A stretch of DNA of 64,000 bases from Novosphingobium sp. PhB57 (GTDB lineage: Bacteria; Pseudomonadota; Alphaproteobacteria; Sphingomonadales; Sphingomonadaceae), in the NCBI RefSeq assembly GCF_004342985.1, contig NZ_SMBO01000006.1, forward strand, positions 124,001 to 188,000, written 5' to 3'. Positions 46,375 to 54,760 of this stretch are shown here, one piece after another (the stretch's first letter is position 1; every line of letters begins with the position of its first letter). The notes under the pieces are model-generated. The model had not been told where the DNA came from, searched no databases, and saw only the letters and a program-made list of their open reading frames with translations. The translations under genes were made by a program, and so were the position numbers.

Positions 46375-46449
46375 GCGGGCGTAGCTCAGGGGTAGAGCAC
46401 AACCTTGCCAAGGTTGGGGTCGAGGGTTCGAATCCCTTCGCCCGCTCCA
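46375..46449 (+). tRNA. tRNA-Gly (anticodon GCC), copy 1
   Basis: A 75-base cloverleaf with acceptor GCGGGCG/CGCCCGC, D-arm GCTC..GAGC, anticodon loop TTGCCAA reading GGY codons, T-loop TTCGAAT and encoded CCA. Identical to copy 2, 121 bases downstream. Confidence 0.97.
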
Positions 46450-46495
46450 GTTCACATAGGGATTTCCGGTTAGCCGGAAGTCTCCAAACGCCAGA

Positions 46496-46570
46496 GCGGG
46501 CGTAGCTCAGGGGTAGAGCACAACCTTGCCAAGGTTGGGGTCGAGGGTTCGAATCCCTTCGCCCGCTCCA
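46496..46570 (+). tRNA. tRNA-Gly (anticodon GCC), copy 2
   Basis: A second 75-base tRNA-Gly identical to the first, separated by 46 bases that contain a small TTCCGG/CCGGAA hairpin. The duplication extends slightly into the flanks (CAGA before, GTT after), so the pair likely arose by tandem duplication and is co-transcribed. Confidence 0.97.
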
Positions 46571-46702
46571 GTTTTCCTTCGGTGGAAATCCAGACATTCC
46601 AGATCGCGACCATCCACACCAGGTGGATGTCCCTAATCGCGCGCTTATCCGGCGTGAACCCTGTTCGCCTAACCCCGTCCGCTGCAATCGGCGGAGGGAA
46701 AC

Positions 46703-48931
46703 GTGGGCGGATTGGAAGCACTGCTGATCAAGGCCAAAGGCGCGGCCAGGCGGGGCGAGACCGAGACCGCCCGCGCGCTCTACCGCGAGGCGCTGGATCG
46801 GTTTCCACGCAACGGTCGGGCACGCGCGGCGCTTCACGCGCTGGATGCGGCGCAAGCTGACCCGGCCCCCTGCGAACTCGCGGCGATGGTCTCCGCCTAT
46901 CGTTCCGACCGCATGGACGAAGCCGCCAGGGAGGGCGCCCGACTGGCAGGCGTCTTTCCGCAGAGCTTCACCGTCCACAACCTGCAAGGCGCGGCGCTGC
47001 TGGCGCTGGGTATCCTGCCCGAGGCCGAAGCCGCTTTTCGGCGCGCCATAGCACTGGACCCGGATGCCGCCGCCTGCCGCAACAACCTGGCCGTGACGCT
47101 GCGCCGCCAGAATCGGTCGGCCGAGGCGGAAGAAATCTACCGCGCGGTGATCGCGCGCCACCCGGACTATGCCGATGCGCGCTTCAACCTGGCGAATCTG
47201 TTCGACGCGCAGGCGCGGTGGGACGAGGCCGAAGAGGAACTGGCGCGGACGGTGGCGCTCGATCCCGGCTATACCGAGGCACACTACAATCTGGGCAACC
47301 TGCTTGCGAAGCGCGGGGCGCGGGAAGAGGCGGTCGCCGCCTATCGCCGTGCGGTCGCGCTGCGGCCGGGTCATGCCCTGGCCTGGAACAACATGGGCGG
47401 GGAACTGCTGCTGATGGACCGCCTGGACGAGGCTCTCGCTGCCTACGACCGTGCCTTGGAGGCCGAGCCTGCCGGTACGCAGGCGATGGTCAATCGCGGC
47501 AAGGCGCTGGTGCTGAAGGGCGCGTTGCCGGACGCCATCGCGGCTTTCCGCAAGGCCTGGACGCTCGTTCCCGACGACCGCTCAGCGCTTCTGCAGGCCC
47601 TGTTCGAGGAAGCGCACATCTGCGACTGGCGCCGCCGGGCCGAGTTCGCCCTGACGGACAGTCCTTCGGCCGCGGCGGTGCAGCCTTTCGCGGCGCTGCC
47701 TTTCGTGGACGACCCCGGCTACCAGTATCGCCGCTCGCTGGCCTGCGCGGCGGTGAAATTCACGGAGGGGCCGCAGAGCTTTCCCGATCCGCCGCCTTCC
47801 TGCGATGGACGCATCCGTATCGGATACTTCTCGGCGGACTTTCACGATCACGCGACGATGTACCTGATGAGCGGCTTGTTTCGCGAGCACGATCGCAGCC
47901 GCTTCGATATTCGCCTCTACAGCTATGGCCCGCGCCGCGAAGGCGATGCGGCGCGCACATCCTTGCGGGGGCAGGTCGATGCCTTCATCGAGATCGGGCA
48001 CCTGGCCGATGCCGCTGTCGTCGACAGGGCGAGGGCGGACGGGCTGGATATCGCGGTCGATCTCAAGGGCTATACGCGCGGCACGCGCACGGCGCTGTTC
48101 GGCCGCAGGCTGGCGCCGGTGCAGGTGAGCTACATGGGCTATCCGGGTACCCTGGGCCATCCCTGCATGGACTACTTCATCGCCGACGCCGTTTCGCTGC
48201 GGCCCGGGCAGGAGGTCTGGTTCACCGAGAAGATCGTGCGGCTGCCGCATAGCTATCAGGCGAACGACGATCGCCGCATCATCGTGCCGGACCGGCGCGG
48301 GCGCAGGGCCTGGGGACTGCCCGAAAACGGGTTCGTGTTCTGCTGCTTCAACCATACCTACAAGATCGGGCCGGACGCATTCTCGATCTGGATGCGGCTG
48401 CTCGGCGCCGTGGAGGGCAGCGTGCTCTGGTTGCTGCGCTCCAATCCCTGGGCGGAGCAGAACCTGCGCCGAGAGGCGGCGGCGCGCGGCATCGATCCGG
48501 CGCGGCTGGTCTTTGCCGAAAGCGTTCCGCATGGCGAGCACCTCGGGCGCCTGGCGCTGGCCGATCTGTTTCTCGATACTTTCGCGGTCAATGCCCATAC
48601 AACGGCCAGTGACGCGCTTTGGGGCGGCCTGCCCGTCCTCACCATGGCCGGACGCCAGTTCGCCGCGCGGGTGGCGGCCAGCCTCGTCCATGCCGTCGGC
48701 CTTTCGGAACTGGCGGTGCCGGACCGGGACGCCTACGAGGCGGCGGCGCTGGTCCTTGCGCGAGACCCGGACGCGCTTGGATCATTGCGTGATCGCCTCG
48801 CCGCCAACCGGCTGACGGCGCCGCTGTTTCGCACCGCGGTCTATACACGCCGGGTGGAGGCGGCTTTCGAGGAAATGCACCGGCGGCGCCTGGCCGGACT
48901 TTTGCCGGATCACTTCGACGTCGACGAGTAG
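46703..48931 (+). CDS. TPR protein with O-GlcNAc transferase-like (GT41) domain
   Basis: A 742-residue cytoplasmic protein. About residues 5-300 form tetratricopeptide repeats (for example AEAAFRRAIALDPDAAACRNNLAV and EEAVAAYRRAVALRPGHALAWNNMG). The C-terminal half (about 350-740) matches the OGT/SPINDLY catalytic region: GYFSADFHDHATMYLMSGLF, VDLKGYTRGTRTALFG, APVQVSYMGYPGTLG and AHTTASDALWGGLPVLTM. In eukaryotes this enzyme adds O-GlcNAc or O-fucose to Ser/Thr of proteins; bacterial relatives glycosylate proteins or cell-surface glycans. GTG 46703 is preceded by GGAGG. It follows the tRNA-Gly pair and stands alone. The substrate is unknown. Confidence 0.9.
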   Translation: MGGLEALLIKAKGAARRGETETARALYREALDRFPRNGRARAALHALDAAQADPAPCELAAMVSAYRSDRMDEAAREGARLAGVFPQSFTVHNLQGAALLALGILPEAEAAFRRAIALDPDAAACRNNLAVTLRRQNRSAEAEEIYRAVIARHPDYADARFNLANLFDAQARWDEAEEELARTVALDPGYTEAHYNLGNLLAKRGAREEAVAAYRRAVALRPGHALAWNNMGGELLLMDRLDEALAAYDRALEAEPAGTQAMVNRGKALVLKGALPDAIAAFRKAWTLVPDDRSALLQALFEEAHICDWRRRAEFALTDSPSAAAVQPFAALPFVDDPGYQYRRSLACAAVKFTEGPQSFPDPPPSCDGRIRIGYFSADFHDHATMYLMSGLFREHDRSRFDIRLYSYGPRREGDAARTSLRGQVDAFIEIGHLADAAVVDRARADGLDIAVDLKGYTRGTRTALFGRRLAPVQVSYMGYPGTLGHPCMDYFIADAVSLRPGQEVWFTEKIVRLPHSYQANDDRRIIVPDRRGRRAWGLPENGFVFCCFNHTYKIGPDAFSIWMRLLGAVEGSVLWLLRSNPWAEQNLRREAAARGIDPARLVFAESVPHGEHLGRLALADLFLDTFAVNAHTTASDALWGGLPVLTMAGRQFAARVAASLVHAVGLSELAVPDRDAYEAAALVLARDPDALGSLRDRLAANRLTAPLFRTAVYTRRVEAAFEEMHRRRLAGLLPDHFDVDE

Positions 48932-49007
48932 AGGAAAAGCCCCGGGGATGCTTCCCCGGACCCTTGGAATATCGTCCCTATGCCCGCTCTTAAAGCGTGG
49001 CCGGTGC

Positions 49008-50261
49008 TTAGAACGAAATCACCGCTTCGCCGATGGCATCCCACACTTGCGCAAGCTGATCGTCGGTGATGCAGTAGGGCGGCATGACATAGACAGTGTT
49101 CCCGAGCGGCCTCAGCAGCACGTCGCGTTCGCGGAAGAAGGCCATGAGGCGCGGGGCAAGGTCGCTCATGTAGCCGCTGGCGCCGCTGGTCCTGAGGTCC
49201 AGCGCGGTGATAGTGCCCAGGCTGCGGGGATTGTCGAAGTGGCAGAACTGGCCGAGCTTTTCGATCCAGCCCGCCTGCTTGGCGGCCAGCGCGGCAATCC
49301 GTTCGAGAACCGGCTCCTCGCGCCAGATCTCCAGATTGGCGGCGGCGGCGGCGCAGGCGATCGGGTTCGCGGTATAGCTGGAGGAATGGAAGAACATCCG
49401 CGCGCGGTCGGTGGAATAGTGCGCTTCGTAGATGGCCTCGCTCGCCATGGTGACGGCCAGCGGCACCGCCCCGCCGGTCAGGCCCTTGGATAGGCAGAGA
49501 ATGTCGGGGACGATCCCCGCCTGCTCGCACGCGAGAAGAGTGCCGGTGCGGCCCCAGGCGGTCATCACTTCGTCGGCGATGAACAGTACGCCGTGGCGGG
49601 CGCAGATTTCGTGCATCGCCGCGAGGACCGCCGGCGAATAGACCAGCATGCCGCCCGCGCCGAGGATCAGCGGCTCCACGATCAGCGCGGCGGTATCCGG
49701 CTGGCGGCAGAGCGCTTCGAGCGCGTCGAGCGTCGCCTGTTCCGCGCCGGCAGCGGGGAAGGGGATGCGGCCGACGTCGAACAGCAGCGGGGCGTAAGGC
49801 TGGTTGAACACCCCGCGTTCGCCCACCGACATCGCGCCGATCGTGTCGCCGTGGTAGGAATTCTCCATCACGACGATGCGGTGGCGCCCCTCGCCGCGCC
49901 AGTGCCAGTAACCGAGCGCCATTTTCAGCGCCACTTCCACGCTGGTCGATCCCGAATCGGAGAAGAACACCCGCGTCAGGCTCTCGGGCATGATGGCGCG
50001 CAGTCCCGCCGCGACCTGTTCGGCCGGCTCGTGAGTCCATCCGGCGAAGATGATCTGGTCGAGCTTCTGCGCCTGCTCCGCGATGGCGGCCTTGATGCGC
50101 GGATGGGAATGACCGTGCGTCGTCACCCACCACGAGGACACGGCATCCACCACCGCCCGGCCATCCGCCGTGTGGAGCAGCGCTCCCGCGGCATGGGTGA
50201 CCAGCGGAACCGGCTCCTGAAGGCCGTGCTGAGTGAAGGGATGCCAGACCGATGACGTCAT
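49008..50261 (-). CDS. bioA: Adenosylmethionine-8-amino-7-oxononanoate aminotransferase
   Basis: A 417-residue PLP aminotransferase that converts KAPA to DAPA in biotin synthesis using S-adenosylmethionine. Features are SSVWHPFTQHGLQEPVP at the N-terminus (substrate contacts), DAVSSWWVTTHGHSHP, the PLP-binding DEVMTAWGRTG, and CLSKGLTGGAVPLAVT with the Schiff-base Lys. The length is normal. Its ATG overlaps the bioD stop (ATGA). It is the last gene in the reverse-strand bioF-bioH-bioC-bioD-bioA operon. Confidence 0.97.
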   Translation of the reverse strand: MTSSVWHPFTQHGLQEPVPLVTHAAGALLHTADGRAVVDAVSSWWVTTHGHSHPRIKAAIAEQAQKLDQIIFAGWTHEPAEQVAAGLRAIMPESLTRVFFSDSGSTSVEVALKMALGYWHWRGEGRHRIVVMENSYHGDTIGAMSVGERGVFNQPYAPLLFDVGRIPFPAAGAEQATLDALEALCRQPDTAALIVEPLILGAGGMLVYSPAVLAAMHEICARHGVLFIADEVMTAWGRTGTLLACEQAGIVPDILCLSKGLTGGAVPLAVTMASEAIYEAHYSTDRARMFFHSSSYTANPIACAAAAANLEIWREEPVLERIAALAAKQAGWIEKLGQFCHFDNPRSLGTITALDLRTSGASGYMSDLAPRLMAFFRERDVLLRPLGNTVYVMPPYCITDDQLAQVWDAIGEAVISF

Positions 50262-50923
50262 GCGGTGAAATCCTCGATGTTGAAGTTTTCAGCGAAGGCG
50301 CGGGCGAGGGCCTCCGGCGTCAGCGGGTCGAGCCGAGGCAGGCGGCCCAGACGGCGGACCCGGCCCATGGCGCAGATGGTGGCCTCGCTGTCTTCCACGG
50401 CATCGCCGACGAAGGCCACGCCGAGCACTTCGACACCGCGGCTGCGCAGCGCCTCGATAGAGAGCAGCGAATGGTTGATCGTGCCCAGCACCGTGCGCGC
50501 CACCAGCACGACAGGCGCATTCCAGCGGGCGAACTGGTCGGCATATGTCGTCGAACGGGTGAGGGGGACCATCACCCCGCCTGCACCCTCGACCACCAGC
50601 GGGCCTTCCACTTGCGGCAGGGCGAGACGTTCGGGGGCGATGTCCACCCCGTCGATCTCGGCGGCGAGATGGGGCGAGCAGGGCGTGGCAAGGCGATAGG
50701 CCTCGGGCAGGATGCGATCGGCGGGCAGGCCGGAAAGCCGCCCGACACGGTCTCCATCGCCGCCGTCTTCCTCAAGCCCGGCCTGCACCGGCTTCCAGTA
50801 GTGGGCGCTGAGCGCACCCGCCAGAGCCGCGGCGAAGACGGTCTTGCCGATCTCCGTATCAGTGCCGGTCACGATCAGGGGGCGGGAAGTGAGGGGGCGG
50901 GAAATCAGGGGCTCTACGATCAT
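50258..50923 (-). CDS. bioD: Dethiobiotin synthetase
   Basis: A 221-residue P-loop enzyme that closes the ureido ring with CO2 and ATP. The P-loop is VTGTDTEIGKTV; PVQAGLEEDGGDGD and VVEGAGGVMVPLTRSTTYADQ are the other active-site segments. A short N-terminal extension contains a near-repeat SRPLTSRPLIV caused by a small duplication of DNA. It starts 7 bases after bioC and overlaps bioA at its end. Confidence 0.95.
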   Translation of the reverse strand: MIVEPLISRPLTSRPLIVTGTDTEIGKTVFAAALAGALSAHYWKPVQAGLEEDGGDGDRVGRLSGLPADRILPEAYRLATPCSPHLAAEIDGVDIAPERLALPQVEGPLVVEGAGGVMVPLTRSTTYADQFARWNAPVVLVARTVLGTINHSLLSIEALRSRGVEVLGVAFVGDAVEDSEATICAMGRVRRLGRLPRLDPLTPEALARAFAENFNIEDFTA

Positions 50924-50930
50924 GAAGTGC

Positions 50931-51671
50931 TCAATTCCGGGACTTTAGGTGGCAGGTCACGACTTCGTAAGTCACGTTGCATCCATTCTGGGCGAAACGC
51001 GCCATGACGCGGCGGAGCTGGCCCGGCGACAGCGGCCGGTGATCTTCCTCGGCCGTCTGCGCGCCGATGGCCTTGAGGGCGTGGAGGAAGGCGAGCGGGC
51101 TATCGTGATGTTCGGCGCGGCGTTCCACGGCCGCAACGCCGGCGCCGAAATCCGCGATGGGCGCGAAGCGCGGTGTTCCTGGCGCCAGCCCCTCGGGATC
51201 GTGCGCCGTGCGCCACTCGGCGAAGCTGCCGGGGCCGAGCGTGGAGACCATGAGGTGCCCGCCGGGCGCCAGCCAGCCCGCGATGCGGGAAAGGGCAGCC
51301 GGGGCATCGTCGAACCATTGCACGGCCAGGCTGGAGCAGATCAGGTCGAAGGGGCCGCCCTCCGGAGTTCCGTATTCGCCGTCGAGCACGGCGAAGCGGT
51401 GGCGGACGGCCTCGCCCAGCCGCGCGCGGCAGCGTTGCAGCATTTCAGGGGCGAGATCGGTGACGAGCCAGTCGCCGCCAAGCCCGGCGAGAGCCTGGGT
51501 CAGGAAGCCGGTGCCGCAGCCGATTTCCAGGATGCGGGGGCGTTCGGGCAGGTCCAGCGCGGTGATGCGGGCGGCCAGGTCCTGCGCCACATCGCGCTGC
51601 ACGCGGGCATGGCCGTCGTAGTCGGGCGCGGCGGCAAAGGCGCGGCCGACGCGTTCGCGCGGCGCGGTCAT
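50931..51671 (-). CDS. bioC: Malonyl-ACP O-methyltransferase BioC
   Basis: A 246-residue SAM-dependent methyltransferase that disguises malonyl-ACP so that the fatty-acid machinery can make pimeloyl. The SAM motif is RILEIGCGTGFLTQAL, followed by LVTDLAPEML and SSLAVQWFDDAPAALSRIAGWLAPGG, a BioC hallmark. The N-terminus RVGRAFAAAPDYDGHARVQRDVA is typical. The ATG overlaps the stop of the BioH-like gene (ATGA). Position in the operon confirms the identity. Confidence 0.93.
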   Translation of the reverse strand: MTAPRERVGRAFAAAPDYDGHARVQRDVAQDLAARITALDLPERPRILEIGCGTGFLTQALAGLGGDWLVTDLAPEMLQRCRARLGEAVRHRFAVLDGEYGTPEGGPFDLICSSLAVQWFDDAPAALSRIAGWLAPGGHLMVSTLGPGSFAEWRTAHDPEGLAPGTPRFAPIADFGAGVAAVERRAEHHDSPLAFLHALKAIGAQTAEEDHRPLSPGQLRRVMARFAQNGCNVTYEVVTCHLKSRN

Positions 51672-52288
51672 GCCGGCATTCCGATCATGTCGCGAAGGAC
51701 CGCCGCGCAGAATTCCGGCGCCTCGCGCGGGAGCAGATGGCCGCCGTCCGCACAGTCCACCCGGCGCACCGCCGCGCCCTCGAACACTTGCGCGCGCATC
51801 GCCTCGGGCAGGAGGGGGTCGCGGGTGCCTTGCAGCGAGACCACCGGAACCGGCGGCAATGGCGCTTCGTCGTGGCGCAGGCGGGAGAGGTCTTCGTGCA
51901 GCAGGGCGGCATCGATCTCGCCGAAGTCGGCATCCCCGCCGCACTGGCGGCGGAATTCGGAGAGCACCGCGCGGGGGGCCTCGTCGAAGCGGCGCAGCAT
52001 GCGGTCGATCACGCGCGGGGGCACGCCGGGATAGTCCGGGCTGGCGGCAAAGCGGGCGAATCCGTTGATCGCCAGCACGCCGACGAGGCCCGCAGGCGGC
52101 GCGGCGAGCACGCGCATGGTGCCGAAGGAATGAGTCACGGCGATGCAAGGCCCGCCTGAGGAGACGGCCTCGGGCGTTCCGAAATAGCCGCGATCGTCGA
52201 TCGCCTGCGGCAGGTCCGCCAGAAGCGCGGCAAGCGGTTGCCAGAAGCTGCGGTCGAAGCCCCAGCCATGAACGAAGAGCAGGTTCAC
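51668..52288 (-). CDS. bioH: BioH-like pimeloyl-ACP methyl ester esterase (alpha/beta hydrolase)
   Basis: A 206-residue alpha/beta hydrolase between bioF and bioC. It opens LLFVHGWGFDRSFWQPLAA, very like BioH, has the nucleophile motif THSFGTMRVL (S in H-S-F-G), an acid residue near GTRDPLLP and the catalytic His in DGGHLLPREAP. BioH cleaves pimeloyl-ACP methyl ester to end the synthesis started by BioC. It is somewhat shorter than E. coli BioH. The start is GTG at 52288 overlapping the bioF stop (GTGA). The role is from context and motif; the BioG type, another esterase used in this step, is a possible alternative. Confidence 0.82.
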   Translation of the reverse strand: MNLLFVHGWGFDRSFWQPLAALLADLPQAIDDRGYFGTPEAVSSGGPCIAVTHSFGTMRVLAAPPAGLVGVLAINGFARFAASPDYPGVPPRVIDRMLRRFDEAPRAVLSEFRRQCGGDADFGEIDAALLHEDLSRLRHDEAPLPPVPVVSLQGTRDPLLPEAMRAQVFEGAAVRRVDCADGGHLLPREAPEFCAAVLRDMIGMPA

Positions 52289-53448
52289 CGGCAGCCCTCG
52301 ATCAGGTTGAGCAGGGTGTCGACGTCGCTTTCCGCATGAGTCGCCCGCAGCGCCAGGCGCAGGCGGCTGGTGCCGGGGGGCACCGTGGGCGGGCGGATCG
52401 CGGAAGCCAGAACCCCGCGCTCTTCCAACGCGCGGGACAGGTCGAGAGCAGCCTGTTCGCCGCCGATCATGGCCGGCACGATCTGCGTGCTGGACGCGCC
52501 ATGGTCGATGCCGAGCGCGGCGAGACCGCTGCGCAGCCGCTCGCCCAGCGCCGCGAGATGGGCCCGCTCTGCGTTCATGCCGGGCCCCAGGTCGAGCGCG
52601 GCGTCGATGGCGCCGAGCACGGCCGGCGGCGGCGCCGTCGTGAAGATGAAGCCGCTCGCCGCATTGACGAGGTAGTCGATCATCACGCGCGATCCGGCGA
52701 CATAAGCGCCGAAGCCGCCCAGGGCCTTGCTGAAAGTGCCCATGATCAGGTCGATCCCGCCGGGCGCCTCGGCCGAGAGACCGGCCCCGCCCGGTCCGAG
52801 CACGCCGGTGGCATGGGCCTCGTCCAAGAAGAGGAAGGCGTCGTGCCGGGCGGCGATGGCGGCAAGGCGGGCGATGTCGGCGCGGTCTCCGTCCATCGAG
52901 AAGACGCTCTCGGTGAGGATCAGCCGCGCCGGCGCGTCGGCGCCTTTGCCTGCCAGCAGCTCTTCCAGGTGATCGAGGTCGTTGTGGCGGAAACGGTGCT
53001 GGCGCGTGCCGGATATGGCGAGGCCGGCGTGCATGCTGGCGTGAATCAGGCGGTCGGTGAAGACCGCCGCGCCCGGGACGGCGGCCAGCAGCGCGGGGAT
53101 CACGGCGGCATTGGCCTGCCAGCCGCTGGCGAACAGCAGGGCGGCTTCGGCATGCTTGAAGCCGGCGATCCGCCTTTCGAGCGCGAGGTGCGCCTCGCTG
53201 GTGCCGGTGACCAGCCGCGAGGCTCCCGAGCCGGTGCCATGGGCCTGCGTCCATTCCCGTGCCCGCTCGACGAGGCGGGGGTGCCTGGCGAGGCCGAGGT
53301 AGTCGTTGCTGGAAAAGTCGAGCAACGCCCGCCCGTCGCGCATGACGCGGCCGCCGTTTTCGAGTGACGCGGCGCGCAGGATGCGGCGCTGGCCGGCGCT
53401 CTCGATGCGGCCGAGCGCCGCCGCGAAGAAGGAATCGAGCCTGCTCAT
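52285..53448 (-). CDS. bioF: 8-amino-7-oxononanoate synthase
   Basis: A 387-residue PLP enzyme condensing pimeloyl-ACP with alanine. DFSSNDYLGLARHP, GTGSGASRLVTGTSEAHLALE, FLDEAHATGVLGPGGAGL and the PLP Lys in GTFSKALGGFGAYV are diagnostic. It is the first gene of the operon; the ATG at 53448 is 194 bases from the divergent L,D-transpeptidase start. I looked in that gap for a BioR-type palindrome (TTATnnATAA-like) and saw none, so regulation is unknown. bioB is not in the window. Confidence 0.96.
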   Translation of the reverse strand: MSRLDSFFAAALGRIESAGQRRILRAASLENGGRVMRDGRALLDFSSNDYLGLARHPRLVERAREWTQAHGTGSGASRLVTGTSEAHLALERRIAGFKHAEAALLFASGWQANAAVIPALLAAVPGAAVFTDRLIHASMHAGLAISGTRQHRFRHNDLDHLEELLAGKGADAPARLILTESVFSMDGDRADIARLAAIAARHDAFLFLDEAHATGVLGPGGAGLSAEAPGGIDLIMGTFSKALGGFGAYVAGSRVMIDYLVNAASGFIFTTAPPPAVLGAIDAALDLGPGMNAERAHLAALGERLRSGLAALGIDHGASSTQIVPAMIGGEQAALDLSRALEERGVLASAIRPPTVPPGTSRLRLALRATHAESDVDTLLNLIEGCR

Positions 53449-53641
53449 GGCGCCAGCCGGTATGGCAAGCGGGCCTTCGGCACAATGGGCGGCGGTTGCG
53501 GAAAGAGATCGCCGCCGTGCCCTTGCTGCATCGGGCGAGGGCAGGCCGGGCGGCATGGCGCATGAAATCGCGCGGCGCAGGAAGCCGCAAGGCCCCTCGC
53601 GCGTTAAGCAGGGAAACGAAAAATCGAAGGATGCCCGCTTG

Positions 53642-54721
53642 ATGCGATCCCTGCCGCTGACGTTCGCCGCCGTTCTCCTGCTCTCCGCCTGCCATTCGGG
53701 CGACCGCAACGCGGGAGGCGATGGCGGTAATGGCGACAACAAGAGTACCGCGCAGTCCGGCGATCCCATGGCCTTCGCCTCGGCCCCCGGCGGCGGCGCG
53801 ACCGAGGCGGCCGACAGCCTCGTCATGCGCGCCCAGGTGGCGCTTGATCGGAAGGGCTTCTCTTCGGGCGTGATCGATGGCCGCGAAGGCGGGTCCTACG
53901 GCCTGGCCTTGCGCGGGTTCCAGGAAGCGCAGGGCCTGCCGGTAAGCGGCAAGCTCGATCCCGCGACGCAGCAGGCGCTCATTTCCGACAGGCAGGGCGC
54001 CACGCGCAATGTCGTCATTCCCAAGGCCTTCGCGCGTGGGCCGTTCTTCCCGGACCTTCCGCAGAACATGGCCGGACAGGCCGAGTTCGACCATCTCGGC
54101 TATCGCAGCATGTCCGAGGCGCTGGCCGAACGCTTCCACACCACGCCCGAGACGCTGCTGGCCCTGAATGGGCCGGGCACGGTGCTGGGTGCGGGACGCA
54201 CGATCCGGGTGCCGGACATCCCCGACGCCGCGCTGGCGGACATTCCCGATGACAAGACCGGCTGGGCCAGGACCCTGCAGAGCCTGGGCGTTCCTGCCGA
54301 GCAGCCCAAGGCCGATCACATCGTGGTCGACAAGTCGGACGGGGCGCTTCGGGTCTACGATCAGGGCAACAAGCTGATCGCGCAGTTCCCGGTGACCACC
54401 GGCAGCGGCCACGATCCGCTGCCGCTCGGCACCTGGAAGATCGTGGGCGAGGCCCGCAATCCGGACTATCATTTCAACCCGGACCTGTTCTGGGATGCCA
54501 AGAAGAATGCCAAGGACAAGCTGCTCCCGCCGGGTCCGAACGGGCCGGTCGGCGTCGTCTGGCTGGACTTGTCCAAGGAGCACTACGGCATCCACGGCAC
54601 GCCCGAACCGAAGAACATCGGCAAGACCGAAAGCCATGGCTGCGTGCGCCTGACCAACTGGGACGCAGCGCGCCTGGCGCAGATGGTTTCGGCGGGCACC
54701 AAGGTCGTATTCCAGGCCTGA
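53642..54721 (+). CDS. L,D-transpeptidase lipoprotein (PG-binding, LysM-like, YkuD)
   Basis: A 359-residue cell-wall enzyme with lipobox LSAC (Cys17) and a Gly/Asp-rich linker. A peptidoglycan-binding_1 domain follows (about 58-120; MRAQVALDRKGFSSGVIDGR), then a LysM-like segment (about 155-205; SMSEALAERFHTTPETLLALN), and a YkuD catalytic domain (about 225-359). The catalytic motif is TESHGCVRLTNWDA, with GIHGTPEP before it. Such enzymes make 3-3 crosslinks or attach lipoproteins to peptidoglycan. Start ATG 53642 has AAGGA upstream; a terminal RBS choice is not fully certain. Confidence 0.93.
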   Translation: MRSLPLTFAAVLLLSACHSGDRNAGGDGGNGDNKSTAQSGDPMAFASAPGGGATEAADSLVMRAQVALDRKGFSSGVIDGREGGSYGLALRGFQEAQGLPVSGKLDPATQQALISDRQGATRNVVIPKAFARGPFFPDLPQNMAGQAEFDHLGYRSMSEALAERFHTTPETLLALNGPGTVLGAGRTIRVPDIPDAALADIPDDKTGWARTLQSLGVPAEQPKADHIVVDKSDGALRVYDQGNKLIAQFPVTTGSGHDPLPLGTWKIVGEARNPDYHFNPDLFWDAKKNAKDKLLPPGPNGPVGVVWLDLSKEHYGIHGTPEPKNIGKTESHGCVRLTNWDAARLAQMVSAGTKVVFQA

Positions 54722-54760
54722 TGCCGGCGCCGAGGATCGGGCCGGCGCCAAGGTTGCGGG

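Noticed and set aside
46370..47374. Reverse-strand ORF containing ERAKGFEPSTPTLARLC repeats
   Set aside because: This peptide is the antisense translation of the two tRNA-Gly genes, a well-known spurious protein pattern; the rest is antisense to the TPR/OGT gene.
46375..48931. Genomic island integrated at tRNA-Gly
   Set aside because: No integrase and no distant direct repeat of the tRNA 3' end was seen; the second tRNA is a full tandem copy, not an att remnant.
51668..54751. 1027-codon reverse-strand open frame
   Set aside because: Only its last 206 codons are a real gene (BioH-like). The rest is out of frame with bioF and antisense to the L,D-transpeptidase.
54722..54760. Terminator between the L,D-transpeptidase and persulfide dioxygenase genes
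   Set aside because: Only short GGCGCC self-complementary pieces are present and there is no T-tract.
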